Assembly (NCBI GenBank): GCA_037953625.1
Contig: CM075655.1
Location: forward strand, 25,934,001-25,998,000
Origin: Crotalaria pallida
Lineage: Eukaryota > Streptophyta > Magnoliopsida > Fabales > Fabaceae
DNA length: 64,000 bases
Direction: 5' to 3'
Within the stretch, counting starts at the first letter, position 1. Each line of letters starts with the position of its first letter. The notes below the pieces were generated by a model, which saw nothing but the letters and a program-made list of their open reading frames with translations, ran no database searches and had not been told where the DNA came from. The position numbers and the translations under genes were made by a program. Positions 33,900-44,904 of the stretch are shown piece after piece.

Positions 33900-34245
33900 T
33901 GTATGACCACCTTGGTGCAAAAGAATCATTTTTGTGTAATGCAAAGGACCACTTTTGAACTATATTATATAAGTTTATTATCACTTCACTGTGTTGCATT
34001 GTTTATGTATCATGCCGTTAGTATTCCATAAGATGACGAAGATGCATGAATTAATTAAAGAAAGTAATGATAAGGGGAGGAAAGAAATCTAAAACTCAAA
34101 GATTAGTTCAAACATCCGCTAAGGAATAACACTAATAAACATTAGAACACGTTGCTTGTGAAAAATGTACGTCCTTAGAAATAATAACCCATGTAAAGAT
34201 TGGGTAAACAGTGGGATTATATAAGAACACAAAAACGAAAGAAAA
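33900..34245 (+). other. T2 spacer after E2, no gene seen
   Basis: AT-rich sequence continues T2 beyond the E2 insertion. No frame longer than chance was accepted. Confidence 0.5.
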
Positions 34246-34452
34246 TGTGCAAGAGCGCATAGGCAAAGGACAATGTGAAAAAGCACATAGCTAAAGAGGA
34301 TGTGCAAGAGCACGTAGATAAAGGGAAATGTGCAAGAGCGCATAAGAAAAGAAATGTGCAAGAGCGCATAGGAAAAGAAATGTGCAAGAGTGCATAAATA
34401 AAGATTTGTGCGAGAGCACGCTGGATTGGTATATGCAAGAGCACATACAAAG
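34246..34452. repeat. T2 tandem repeat, about 26 bp x 8
   Basis: GTGCAAGAGCGCATAGGAAA-type units recur near 34246, 34273, 34300, 34329, 34355, 34381, 34407 and 34433. Minus frames across it give repeats of the type ALLHISF and are not regarded as genes. Confidence 0.85.
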
Positions 34453-34740
34453 TGAAAATCGGAAGGTGTGATGGGATGCCGCTCCTCGCCTTCGCGATGG
34501 ATAAAGGGTAAGTGGATAGAGGCCACCCCACTTGCCCTTCGGATTTGCGAACACTAAGTGTTTGTAAGAAGAGAATGCAAGAGATTGCAAAGGAAAATGA
34601 AAACATAGCAAATATGTCCATTACTAACCTTACAGGTACACAACGAGCAAAAGGAAACATACATAACATCCAGAAATCAAAAGGAAAGTAGGGAAATAAA
34701 ACACAAAGCATTACAAATCCAGCACAAGATACTAAAGACA

Positions 34741-37539
34741 TCAGAAGTGAATAAGAGAAGCAATGGAAGAGTGAGCATCCGAGCGAGCCTTTTCTTCAAC
34801 TTCAAAAGCAGCTATTTCATCATCAATCAGAGCAAGGTGGGCACGAGCATCAGCAAGCTTGTCCTCAAAAGAAAGAACCTCTTGGACAATAACTTCACGC
34901 TTGGATATCAAGGCGGGTTTTGATTTCGCCTTCACCTCTGTAACAGTTGGAGCTAAGGAGGATACAATGGCCTTCATGCTGTCATGAAGCTTCTGAAACC
35001 ACGAGCCATCAAAACTCAACAAGGGAAGGGAGGAAAGGTACTAGAGGATGCTGATTAATTGCCCTGATAGCAATTCTTCAATGTTGTGTGTTTTGAACTG
35101 ACGAAGCAGATCGGCCAAGACGCGGAAAGCGGAACAGCGCAAGGGAGGCGGAAGAGAAGATGGCGGAACAACTATGTCATCATGAAGCGAAAGGAAAGAA
35201 GTAGCCCACTGTACTTCCTCTTGAGATAAAACAAGAGAAAGGTCAGGAAGAGAAGCATCTGCAAAGAAAAAAAAGAAGAAGAAAAACATAAGGAAATGCA
35301 ACAAAAGAAGTAAACAATCAAAATATGAGATTGGTAGAGTACCAGAAATGGTAGAAGATTGTTTCTTTGCATTCAGCCTGTCGGCTATGGCAGCAGCAGC
35401 AATCAAAGGATCTGTATCAGATTGAGAAGGCATAGGAGCAACAGGCTTTATGGAATCAGCCAAGGCAATAATAGTATCTAAAGAAACAGTGGGAAATGCA
35501 GCAGTGATGACGTCAGAATCCATATGAATATGCTCTTCTTGCAATTGCTCTCCCTTCAATTGCTCCTCCTGCAACTGTGCCTCTTGGGGATGCTCATCTT
35601 GCACGAGTTCTTGATGCACATTCCCTTCATTTCCTTTGGAAGGGGATATAGCATGAGAAGGCGGAACTAAAACGGAAAGAGAAAGAAGGATAATAGAAGT
35701 GATGATAAGAAAAGGAACAAATTAAGTAAGAAGAACAATTCTTAAAAATTAAAACCTGGAGACGGAGAAGAAGGGATATTGATGACATCCAAGCCTTGAG
35801 GTGGAGAAGGAGTGGACAACAGAATTTGGTTTATCTCAGTAGAAGTCTTCACTTGATGCTTTTGGCTACATGAACTTCCCAAAAGAGCAGAGGGTGTGGA
35901 TGAGCTCCTCTGGCAAGAAGAGTGAGTTTCCACGGGCACGGGGGCAAACGTAGCAGCAGGATTTTCATCTTGCAATACAACAGGAGGAGAGGTGGATGCA
36001 GGACCTTCGCCATCAGCAGAAGAGCAATCACCTAAATCAACATGGTCAGATGCAGGAGTTGAAGAAGTAAGGCAAGAACGCAGGCGAAGCGAAACCCTGT
36101 GCTTGGAGGCAGGCGGGCTTGACGTGGCCGCCCTCTTTTGTTTTTTTTGGGGGGGGGGGGGGGGGGCGGAAGCCTTCAGAGAAGCAGATGCGGAAGCCTT
36201 AGCTTTGGAAATTTTGGAACTCTTTGCTTTAGCAGAAGGGGAAGCAGTGTGTTTCCTCTTAGAAGCAGAAGAGAGAGCGGAAGAAGCTAATTCAACTACA
36301 ACCAAAACAACAGAAGTTAAGAATAGTCCAAGACAAGGAATAAAAGAAAATAAAAAGGAATAATACACACCTGCAACAACAATATCCTTTTTGGAGATAG
36401 GTGCATAATAAGAATCTCTCAGAGCAATCATTTCAAAGGGAGGAGGAGCATCACTTTGAACCATTTCAAAGTCACGTAAGTGAACAAGAACAACAGCATG
36501 ATATGCAACCCAGTCTTGCAAAACAAGACCCACTTGAGAGCGAGGAGCAAACAGAGAAAAATCATAAGGAGGAAGAAAAGCAAGCAGCTTGAGCAAAGTG
36601 GCATCAGCAATAGAGGGGAGGTCAACAGGATTGAGAGTTAGTGCACAAGGGGCTTGGTCAAAACCTAGTTGCCTAGCAACACGGTCTGGCCTATACGCAT
36701 ATGGCCACAAAGCACCACCAAAAGACCCAATGGCGTCCGTGATCACAAAACCAGGGAGAAAGCGGGGAGATATGATCATAAGCCACAAATCAAAGGTACC
36801 CTCAGTACGCTTGGATGAATTGTTCCGAGTGCTGAAAGAAGACTCTAAGTATATATCATGAAGACCCTCACAACCAGGAAGAAGATTCGTGAGGTAAGGC
36901 CTAAACACAAAGCAATCTTCATTGTCAATTACTTCAAGAAGAGACCGCCTGGGTTTTCCATTGAACCAACCAAAGGCACGGGGTTGAATGAGGAAAACCG
37001 TGGGATCATCAGAGGTAACAGGAGGGGTGGCAGTTTGGCGAATAGGGCCATAATCAGGGAAGCGCTCAAAGAGGAAGTACTGGATGAAAACTAAGTCCAT
37101 GAAGGAACTAATGGAAAAACGACCAAAAGAAAGTCTCACTTGCTCCGCTGTTTGATCCAAGCGAGCATACAAGCCGCCCAAGTACATTGGTGCCAAAGGG
37201 AGGCGAAGGCCATTAACCAAGAGACAAGCAAAAATGAATACAGCAGGGCTAACTGATTCCCAAGGCGGACCAGGGAAAACGAAGCGACTAAGCCAAAAAG
37301 AAACGAATGACGCCCTCTTCAAATCCAAGTCCACAGAAGGCCCCGGCTCAAAGCGGCCATTATGAATATCTTCATGAAAATAACGAATCCATGTGGCGAA
37401 AGTATATTTCAGAGAGTCCTTCTTCTTAACTCTTTTGGCCTTTGGGATCATACATCCAGTTCCTGCCACTTTGGAGTCTCCACTCATGTTCGCCCTACGG
37501 CGTTCAAAGACATCACGAGAATGGCGGGCGCTCTGCCAA
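34741..37539 (-). pseudogene. T2 antisense PMD gene, 3' part (interrupted by E3)
   Basis: Exons on minus: 37539-36371 (plant mobile domain, with FRPYLTNLLPG, FDLWLMIISPRFLPGF and YRPDRVARQLGFDQ); 36295-35756 (Ser/Ala-rich, basic, with PPPPPQKKQKR); 35666-35343 (Glu/Gln-rich repeats QLQEEQLKGEQLQEE); 35258 to the end (coiled coil). Introns have GT/AG borders, for example GCAG|GTGTGT and TTGTAG|TT. The frame has TAG at 35041-35043 and then continues as coiled coil to 34741. An 18-base G run at 36149-36166 encodes prolines. The gene lies antisense to T2, like its relative in T1. No enzymatic role is established for this domain. E3 splits it from its 5' exon at 37540-49249. Confidence 0.7.
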
Positions 37540-37544
37540 GTGGC

Positions 37545-38873
37545 CCAAAAACTTGTTGGGGTTCTGGCAAGTATACCAGATCGTACAAGTAATATAGACA
37601 ATGAAGTCCGAGTATCGTACCCAAGGGACTAAAACGAATTTAAATAACCTTCACCAAAGTAGTAGTTACTAGATGGGATTAAAGAAGAATTTGAGAAATT
37701 TTGTTTACTAATAATTAAATTTGAACTTAAAAGCATAAATAAGAAAAATAGTGTTTTTCAAGCAGAGAGAAAAGCGGGACGTAGTTTCGATGCAAGTTCC
37801 TAAAATATTTAACAACGAATTAATTTGTTTTCCTAAATTCTGAATTTGTGTTGCAAAGGTAGAAAACGCCTAATGCCTTAGATCGTTCCCGTATTTTAGA
37901 GATTAATCTCCCAATGATGTCTCAAGGGAGCCTTAAAACCTAACCCTTAATTAATGATCAATCAACACTCATAAAATTATCCAATTCATAAGAAATATGT
38001 CTACCCTTACACAATTGAACAGTTTGATTATTTGGCCTAACCCTAAATTAATATGTCTATCAAATTAGGATTCCGGTGTCATGAACCGTACGCTTTCATG
38101 AACAACAATAAAAACATAATCAAACACAGAATTTATAATGGAAAAACAAGATTAATTCATTGTATAAATATTAACAAGGTTCCATAAGCATCTACTCCTA
38201 CATCCCAAATAAGGATTTAGTTCATGCTAGAGAAGAGAAAAACAATGAAAGTAGTAAGGAAATTCATAATTACCACTACACTTGATTCTCTAATCTCCGT
38301 GTTCTCCACAAAAAGCTCAAAACCTTGTTCTCAAAACTCTGATGTGTAAAAGTTCTCCATCTAAACTTCGAATGTGTCTATTTAAAAGGATAAAAACCAA
38401 TCTCCTATCAAATCTGGAGAAGATATGATCAAATCCACCAATGCTTGACGACATGCGCTTGGGCGAGATTGACCGCGCCTGGGCGTGATGGCCTGCGCTT
38501 GAGCGCAAAAAACTACGCCTGGGCGCACGACGGTAACTTCAGCAGATCCTTGCTTTTGCTCTTTAGACCCCATTTCCTGGTCTTGTGCACCCACGCTTGG
38601 GTGTGCATAGCATCTTAACCATCAAACTTGCCTTCTCAGTTCCAACTTCAAGGTTTTATTACTTGCTTCTTTTTTCTTTTTCCAATTTAAACAAATTAAG
38701 CTCCAAAACCTGAAATTAAGAACCAAAAAGGCACAAAATCCACAAAGATCTCGTTCCTCGTCATTAGTAGCTAAAATCAATCTTTTCTTAACAATTACTT
38801 GAGAAACAAGCCAAAATCACTAAGAAAGAGGGTAAATTATCACTCAAAAACATCATATTTTTGGCTCCAATCA
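37545..38873 (-). repeat. E3 3' LTR (1329 bp)
   Basis: On minus it begins TGATTGGAGCC after TTTGGGGGAG. By alignment with the right LTR and by the target duplication it ends CAACAAGTTTTTGG, ten bases beyond the canonical CAACA. A TATA-like TTTTAAATAG lies at 38378-38387. Confidence 0.9.
38454..38606. repeat. E3 palindrome cluster in 3' LTR (GCGCYTGRGCGC)
   Basis: Words are TGCGCTTGGGCG, GCGCCTGGGCGT, TGCGCTTGAGCGCA and ACGCCTGGGCGC between 38454 and 38530, with a related CACCCACGCTTGGGTG near 38588-38603. The cluster ends about 67 bp upstream, on minus, of the TATA-like box at 38378-38387. Confidence 0.85.
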
Positions 38874-40070
38874 CTCCCCCAAACTTAACATTTTGCATGT
38901 CCCAGGCAAAAGTAAAACAAAAATTCAGAGACTCAAATCCTCCCCAATCAAGACATAGCTACTCAATCATAAACTCCGACTCACCTACTCAAGATTCCTC
39001 TCTTCACTAGCAAATCACCTTAATGAAAACCAGTTGATAAGACAAACTCAAAGTGATTAAAAGATTAGTGACCACACTATCTCACAACATCTCTCATGTG
39101 TATGGGTAATATTTATCAATTCACTCAAGTTCAAACAATGAAAGCATGTTACCATAAGCTTGACTATAGACCTATATCTCCACTGAATTATTGATAGCAC
39201 GCATAAATCAAAAGGTCTTTAATTTGGTTGTAATAGGGCCATGGCTAAAAGTGTCAGGTGGGATAAAAGAAGCAAAGGATAACACAAAGGGCTTATTTTA
39301 ATAAAATCACAAATCTTCCCTTTTGAATCATGAAATGAGCAATGAAAGTGGTTACACAAACACAACTCAACTCATTTGTTTCCCTTTTTCTTTTTTTTTC
39401 TCTTCCTATTCTCTTCTTTTTTTTTTCAGTTTTTTTCGAAGAGAGATAGAAATACATTTTTCAACATTTAACACTTTCACCATTTTTAGGTAACATTCCA
39501 CTCAATTGCTCATTCAAAAATTCAAAGGTACTTCATAAAATATTTCAATTAATGTTGGGTACCAAAGAAAATTATATCTCATCAAGCTCAAATTGGGCAA
39601 CTAAGGGAACATCATGTCTCAAAATATATTGAAGGCCACAAAAACACAAACCTAAGTGCCTTAATCATGTTCATGCATGCGATCAATTGTCAATTTTGAA
39701 AAGGTCACAAGTCAAGTTCTAGAACAAACAATCAAAGTGAACAACACTCATGAAAGAAATAGGAGTTTCATCACAATTTCATTAAGCATTACTCCTTCAA
39801 GTGTATAGGCTCAAAATCTCACTGGTTAAGGTCAATTCACTAATCAATCATTCACAACAATTTTGTCGAACAACTAATTTTCAAAGCTAAATCCAATTAG
39901 TATCTAGGTAAAACAAGTCGAAAATCACAATCAAGCATTTACACCTATCAAAGGGACAAATCTAACACCTAGAATTAGTGCCTACTCATGCCAGGACACA
40001 AACCAACACAAAGCCAGGGGAGAAATCAAGATCAGAAAAAATTTTATTTTGTTACCCTCCCCCAAACTTA
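38874..40070 (-). other. E3 non-coding block between two polypurine tracts
   Basis: Tracts (minus TTTGGGGGAG) lie at 38874-38885 and 40056-40068, with a third similar one at 40190-40200. A purine-rich stretch in the element sense lies at 39380-39430. Short blocks shared with E1, E4 and E5 include AAAGGTCTT...TTGTAATAGGGCCATGG near 39209 and TCAAGTTCTAGAAC near 39712. No coding frame is seen. Confidence 0.75.
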
Positions 40071-40457
40071 GAATGTGGCTTGTCCTCAAGCAACAAATCG
40101 ACCTACACTACAAAATAAAAATAAAAGCTAGGGAAAAATGGAAAACTTCCCTCACATTCAGTGGTCCCTGTAAAGCACATGGGAGGCAACTCCCCCAAAC
40201 TTATTCACCTGCATCACAATTAATCTCAAGGTGCAAGAGGCACCACATAAAAATCACAGGTAATTAAGTATAAAAATCACGACCACAAATATGAAGTAAA
40301 TTTAACCATGCATAAAACTAAACAAGTGTTTTTGGTGTACAGGTTTGTAGGTATCACAATAAGCTCAAAGTCAGAACTAGTCTAACAATAGTACCAAAAA
40401 CAACCACAACCTTACTACCAGCCTAACTACACAAATCAGCAGCTACTACCATAGAAC

Positions 40458-41685
40458 TCAGATCCCGACATCACTATCACTCAAATCATCACCATCACAA
40501 GAGTTATCCAACGTTTGCAACTGCTCGTCCGCATATGGTGGAAGAGGAAAAGGAATGCCCAGGTGGTCACCGATCACACGCTGGTGTGCATCTCTTGTCT
40601 CATTCCGGAGCAGCTCCATCTGGAAATAATGGGTGTGGCGGCTCTGACGGCGCAAAAGCCGCTCCATCATGTGGGTCAAATCAGCGGTCGATCCCCCTTG
40701 GGGTGGATGAGGGTCTGGGATGGGTGGAACAATAGGAGCAGCAGGAGCTGGTATTGGGGGCACAACCGGGGCGGCAGCAGCAGCAGCGGCACGTGCAGCA
40801 CGCGAACCACGGACAGCTGCTCGCGGTGGAAGACCAAGCTCCTCACGAGCTATAACCTCAAATGTCTGAAGTTTCTGGGACCCCATCTGAGCCTGGCGCT
40901 TGAGATCACATAAATCATCAGCAAAAAGTACGCCGGCATCCTCACACAACCTGGTGATCAACCACGGCAGCCCAAAGGTACCCGGGGCAAACTCCTGGGC
41001 CATGTGGAAAATGTACTCGGACATGATCCAAGCAGCATCAACCTCCATGGCAGAAAAGATCCCATAAATTATGAGAAGGATAGGAGGCTTAAACTCATAC
41101 TCATGGGATTGGGGATAGATGTTGTGCATAATAAATTGGGCCCAGAATCTCGCCCAAGGGTGGAGGTGCTTAGCATAGACATGCTTCACCGCGTTAGTGC
41201 TCTTCTGATAATTCCAATCTTTCCCCTCAAGAAAAAGAGCACCTTTCAATTGATCATAATCATCATTATTCAGAGTTGCTCTTCGGTAATACCCCACAAA
41301 ATTGGTCTCATATGGATAGTCCGGTAGCCCTAAGACCCTAGCGATGTTATGGGCACCAAAAGAAATTTGTTTTCCCCGAACCCAACTTAAGCGGCAGCCG
41401 GGAGTTTGCACCTCTTCGGTAATACTCCCAAACTAAGGACTTACTAAAGGCAGGAGAAATATCTTTTGTAAAACAGGTCCACTGGAGACTGGTTATACGT
41501 GGAGTGATATAAGGGTCCCCAATGCTGTTAGGGTCCTCAAGGTTAGTCTCAGCCACTATCCCCTTCCCCTTACATTGTGCATCATAAAACACTTTAACCT
41601 CAAGGTGTTCAAATGGTCTCCTAGTGATGGAAGATGATGGTGCATGTATCCTAGGTCTCTTTCCCTTGTCTCTATTGGTTGACAT
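40458..41685 (-). pseudogene. E3 env-like 3' gene (plant transposon protein domain), frameshifted
   Basis: Two minus frames, 41685-41347 and 41411-40458, overlap around 41405. The product moves from one to the other there, so a single-base frameshift is inferred. Part one starts MSTNRDKGKR. Part two has LSWVRGKQISFGA, ARFWAQFIMHNIYPQSHEYEF and an Ala/Pro-rich region, and ends in an acidic tail. It matches the putative plant transposon protein often found in the env position of Athila/Calypso elements. I see no signal peptide or membrane segment, so 'env-like' refers to position only. A separate promoter and 5'-UTR intron seem to serve it. Confidence 0.65.
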
Positions 41686-41720
41686 AGTGCTAAATCTCTC
41701 TCAGGCAATACAGCAAACAC

Positions 41721-41879
41721 CTAGTATGCACAAAATATGACAAAGCTCTAAGGTTCAAATACTAGAACTCTACCCCCTAATAATCACTAGTCTAGGCCAG
41801 AGATACTTAAAATCAACAAAAACAACTCACTCAAGTGCCTAAGACAGAACCAAAAAGAGGGATTCGAAATGGTGCTTAC
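41721..41879 (-). other. Likely 5'-UTR intron of the E3 env-like gene
   Basis: On minus a strong donor CTGTGG|GTAAGC at 41879 and an acceptor GCATACTAG at 41721 border 159 bp just upstream of the ATG at 41685. This suggests that the 3' gene has its own transcript. Confidence 0.45.
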
Positions 41880-42061
41880 CCACAGAGAGAAGAAAAAACG
41901 AATGGAGAGAGAGAGAGACCAGCACGCACGAATGGAGTAAGAGGGGAAGGATGGAGCACGGATTTGTGAGTGAAACTTGCTGGAGATGGGTGTTTCAGTG
42001 GGGGTTTGTGGAGAGGAGAAGAGGGGAGTTAGGGTTTGAGATGAGGGAAAAAGGAGAGGGG

Positions 42062-42290
42062 TTCGTATAGGAAAGAGGGAAAGAATGAGGGTTAAGTTCA
42101 AAACCCTCTTTTTTTTTTAAGCTGCAGCAGAAAACGCGTGCGCCTGGGCGCGGTGAGGTGCGCCTGAGCACACTACGTGAGTCACCACTCCACCTTGCGA
42201 ATTAAATGTGAAACCCCTCTTCTGACCATGTGACCCCACTGCGCCTGGGCGCATAGGAGCGCGCCTGAGTGCAATGTACAGACCTATACA
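42062..42290 (-). promoter_or_regulatory. Candidate internal promoter with E3 palindromic words
   Basis: Words GCGCCTGGGCGC, GTGCGCCTGAGCAC, TGCGCCTGGGCGCA and GCGCGCCTGAGTGC lie between 42137 and 42275. About 69 bp downstream on minus is CTATACGA (about 42062-42070), followed by a CT-rich leader. This copies the layout of the E3 LTR promoter. Confidence 0.5.
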
Positions 42291-42438
42291 GTTTTTTTTA
42301 ATTTATAAAGCAATAAAGTCCTACACTAAAAGAAAAATAAAGTAAAAATTACTATGAAAGAGCTACTTACCACTGGGTTGCCTCCTAGCAAGCGCTTGTT
42401 TAACGTCCCAAGCCTGATGATTGACCCTTTCTCAAGAA

Positions 42439-44904
42439 CTAAGGGTCTTTGAGCTCGACAGAGGATGAACTTTGATCAATGACTCCACCATGGTACACCT
42501 TGAGCCTGTGTCCATTCACTTTAAAAATGTCCCGAGTCTTGGGGTCCTTAATTTCCACAGCTCCAAAAGGTGATACTTGCACAACTAAGAAGGGACCAGA
42601 CCATCTAGACTTAAGCTTTCCAGGGAAAAGCCTCAGCCTAGAGTTATAAAGCAAAACATATTGTCCAACTTCAAAGTTCTTCTTCACAATTTTCTGGTCA
42701 TGCCACTTTTTAGTTTTTTCCTTAAAAATGCGAGAAAAATCATATGCTTGCTCTCTAAACTATGTGAGTTCGTTGAGCTGCAACAACCTTTTCTCGCCTG
42801 CCTTTTGCATATCAAAATTTAGAAACCTGGTTGCCTAGTATGCTTTATGAAGAAGTTCAATAGGCAAATGACAGTTTTTTCCATAAACAACCTGAAAAGG
42901 TGACATGCCAATGGGGGCTCTATAAGCAGTTCTATATGCCCAAAGAGCATCATCTAAGTTCTTAGCCCAATCCTTCCTAGAAGTATTTACTGTTTTTTCA
43001 AGGATTCTCTTAAGGGCTCTATTTGACACCTCAACTTGACCACATGTCTGTGGGTGGTACGGGGTAGCAACTTTGTGGTGCACCCCATACTTAGCCAAGG
43101 CTCTCTCCATCACCTTATTACAAAAGTAACTTCCACCATCACTAATGAGTACTATTGGTACCCCAAACCTGCAGAAAATATTTCTTCTTAAAAATTCAAC
43201 AACCACTGCAGAGTCATTGGTGGAAGTTGGAGTAGCCTCAACCCACTTAGACACATAATCAACCCCCACAAGTATGTATTTATTGTTATAAGATGGTGGG
43301 AAGGGGCCTACAAAATCTATCCCCCACACATCAAACACTTCTACCTCAAGGATACTTTGAAGAGGCATTTCATCTTTTCTTGAAATATTGCCCATCCTTT
43401 GGCATCTATCGCACTTAGTCACGAAATCTCGAGCATCTTTGAAAAGGGTTGGCCAAAAATAGCCACATTGTAAAACTTTTGATGCCGTTTTTTCATGACT
43501 AAAGTGTCCAGAATAGTGAGAGTTATGGCAATGCCAAAGGATGTCAGGGATTTCTTCTTCAGCTGCACATCTCCTGATTTCCCCATTTGCACTTCTCCTA
43601 AACAGAAAGGGTTCTTCCCAAAAATAAAACTTGGCGTCATGTAAAAATTTCTTCTTTTGTTGCGAAGTCATATCTTTAGGAATAATCCTTGCTGCTGCAT
43701 AATTAGCTAAATCAGAGTACCAAGGAAGTGCGGATGCAGCAAACAGGTTTTCATCAGGGAATTTTTCTTTTATTTGGACCTGGTTATCCCTATTACTATC
43801 CTCAAGGGGGAGTCTAGACAAGTGATCAGCAATAACATTCTCTACCCCCTTTTTATCCCTTATTTCTAAATCGAACTCCTGCAAGAGCAGGATCCACCTA
43901 ATAAGTCTTGGCTTTGCATCTTGCTTAGCCAAAAGGTGCCTTAAAGAAGCATGGTCTGTATGAACTATCACTTTCGAGCCTATCAAATAGGCACGAAACT
44001 TATCTACTGCAAAAATCATAGCCAAGAGTTCCTTTTCAGTGGTCGTGTAATTAATTTGTGCATTATTCAACACACGACTCGCATAATAAATTGTATGAAA
44101 CACCTTATTAATTCTTTGACCAAGTACAGCTCCTACAGCGTGGTCGCTTGCATCACACATTAGTTCAAAGGGTTCACCCCAATTTGGTGCAACCACAATA
44201 GGAGCTGTAACCAGTCTTTCTTTCAAAAGTTCAAAGGATTTCATGCAATCATTATCGAAAAGAAACTCAGCATCTTTCTCCAATAAATTGCAAAGGGGTT
44301 TTGCAATTTTAGAAAAATCTTTGATGAATCTCCGGTAGAAACCAGCATGACCCAAAAAACTTCTTACACCCTTAACATTTACTGGAGGAGGCAGATTTTT
44401 AATAACATCAATTTTTGCTTGGTCTACCTCAATACCCTTTTCTGAAATCTTATGTCCTAAAACTATCCCTTCCTTAACCATGAACTGGCATTTTTCCCAG
44501 TTAAGGATGAGATTGGTTTCCTGACATCTTTCTAGAACTTTACCAAGGTTGGCAAGACATGCATCAAAAGATGATCCATAGACTGAGAAATCATCCATAA
44601 AAACCTCAATGAAATTTTCAACCATGTCGGAGAATATAGCCAACATGCACCTTTGAAAGGACGCAGGTGCATTGCAAAGCCCAAAGGGCATTCTCCGATA
44701 GGCAAAAATTCCAAAGGGACAAGTAAAAGCAGTTTTTTCTTGGTCTATAGGATCGACACAAATTTGATTATAACCTGAATATCCATCCAAAAAGCAGTAA
44801 TATGCATGTCCTGCTAACCGTTCTAGCATTTGATCCATAAAGGGTAATGGGAAATGATCTTTCCGGGTGGCATTCTTTAATCTCCTATAATCAATGCATA
44901 CACG
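42439..44904 (-). pseudogene. E3 pol, RT to integrase part, two stops
   Basis: This continues the frame of the gag-protease part after a TGA at 44905-44907. RT has the FMDDFSVYG box. RNase H has MCDASDHAVGAVLGQR and TTEKELLAMIF. Integrase has an H/H/C/C finger ending KCDRCQ, then WGIDFVGPF, LISDGGSYF and GQVEVSNRAL as the D, D, E positions. A TAG at 42832-42834 lies where relatives have Trp. A further TAG lies near 42762. The tail with GQYVLLYNSRLRLFPGKL ends at 42439. At least one of the Trp-to-stop changes is a C-to-T change on plus, as expected for methylated cytosines. Confidence 0.88.

Noticed and set aside
34119..34741. Minus frames with ALLHISF/CALAHF repeats
   Set aside because: They translate the 26-bp tandem repeat in several frames, with no start or family match.
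41787..42101. Minus frame of 104 codons upstream of the env-like gene
   Set aside because: It is CT-rich leader sequence that crosses a good splice donor, more likely 5' UTR than coding.
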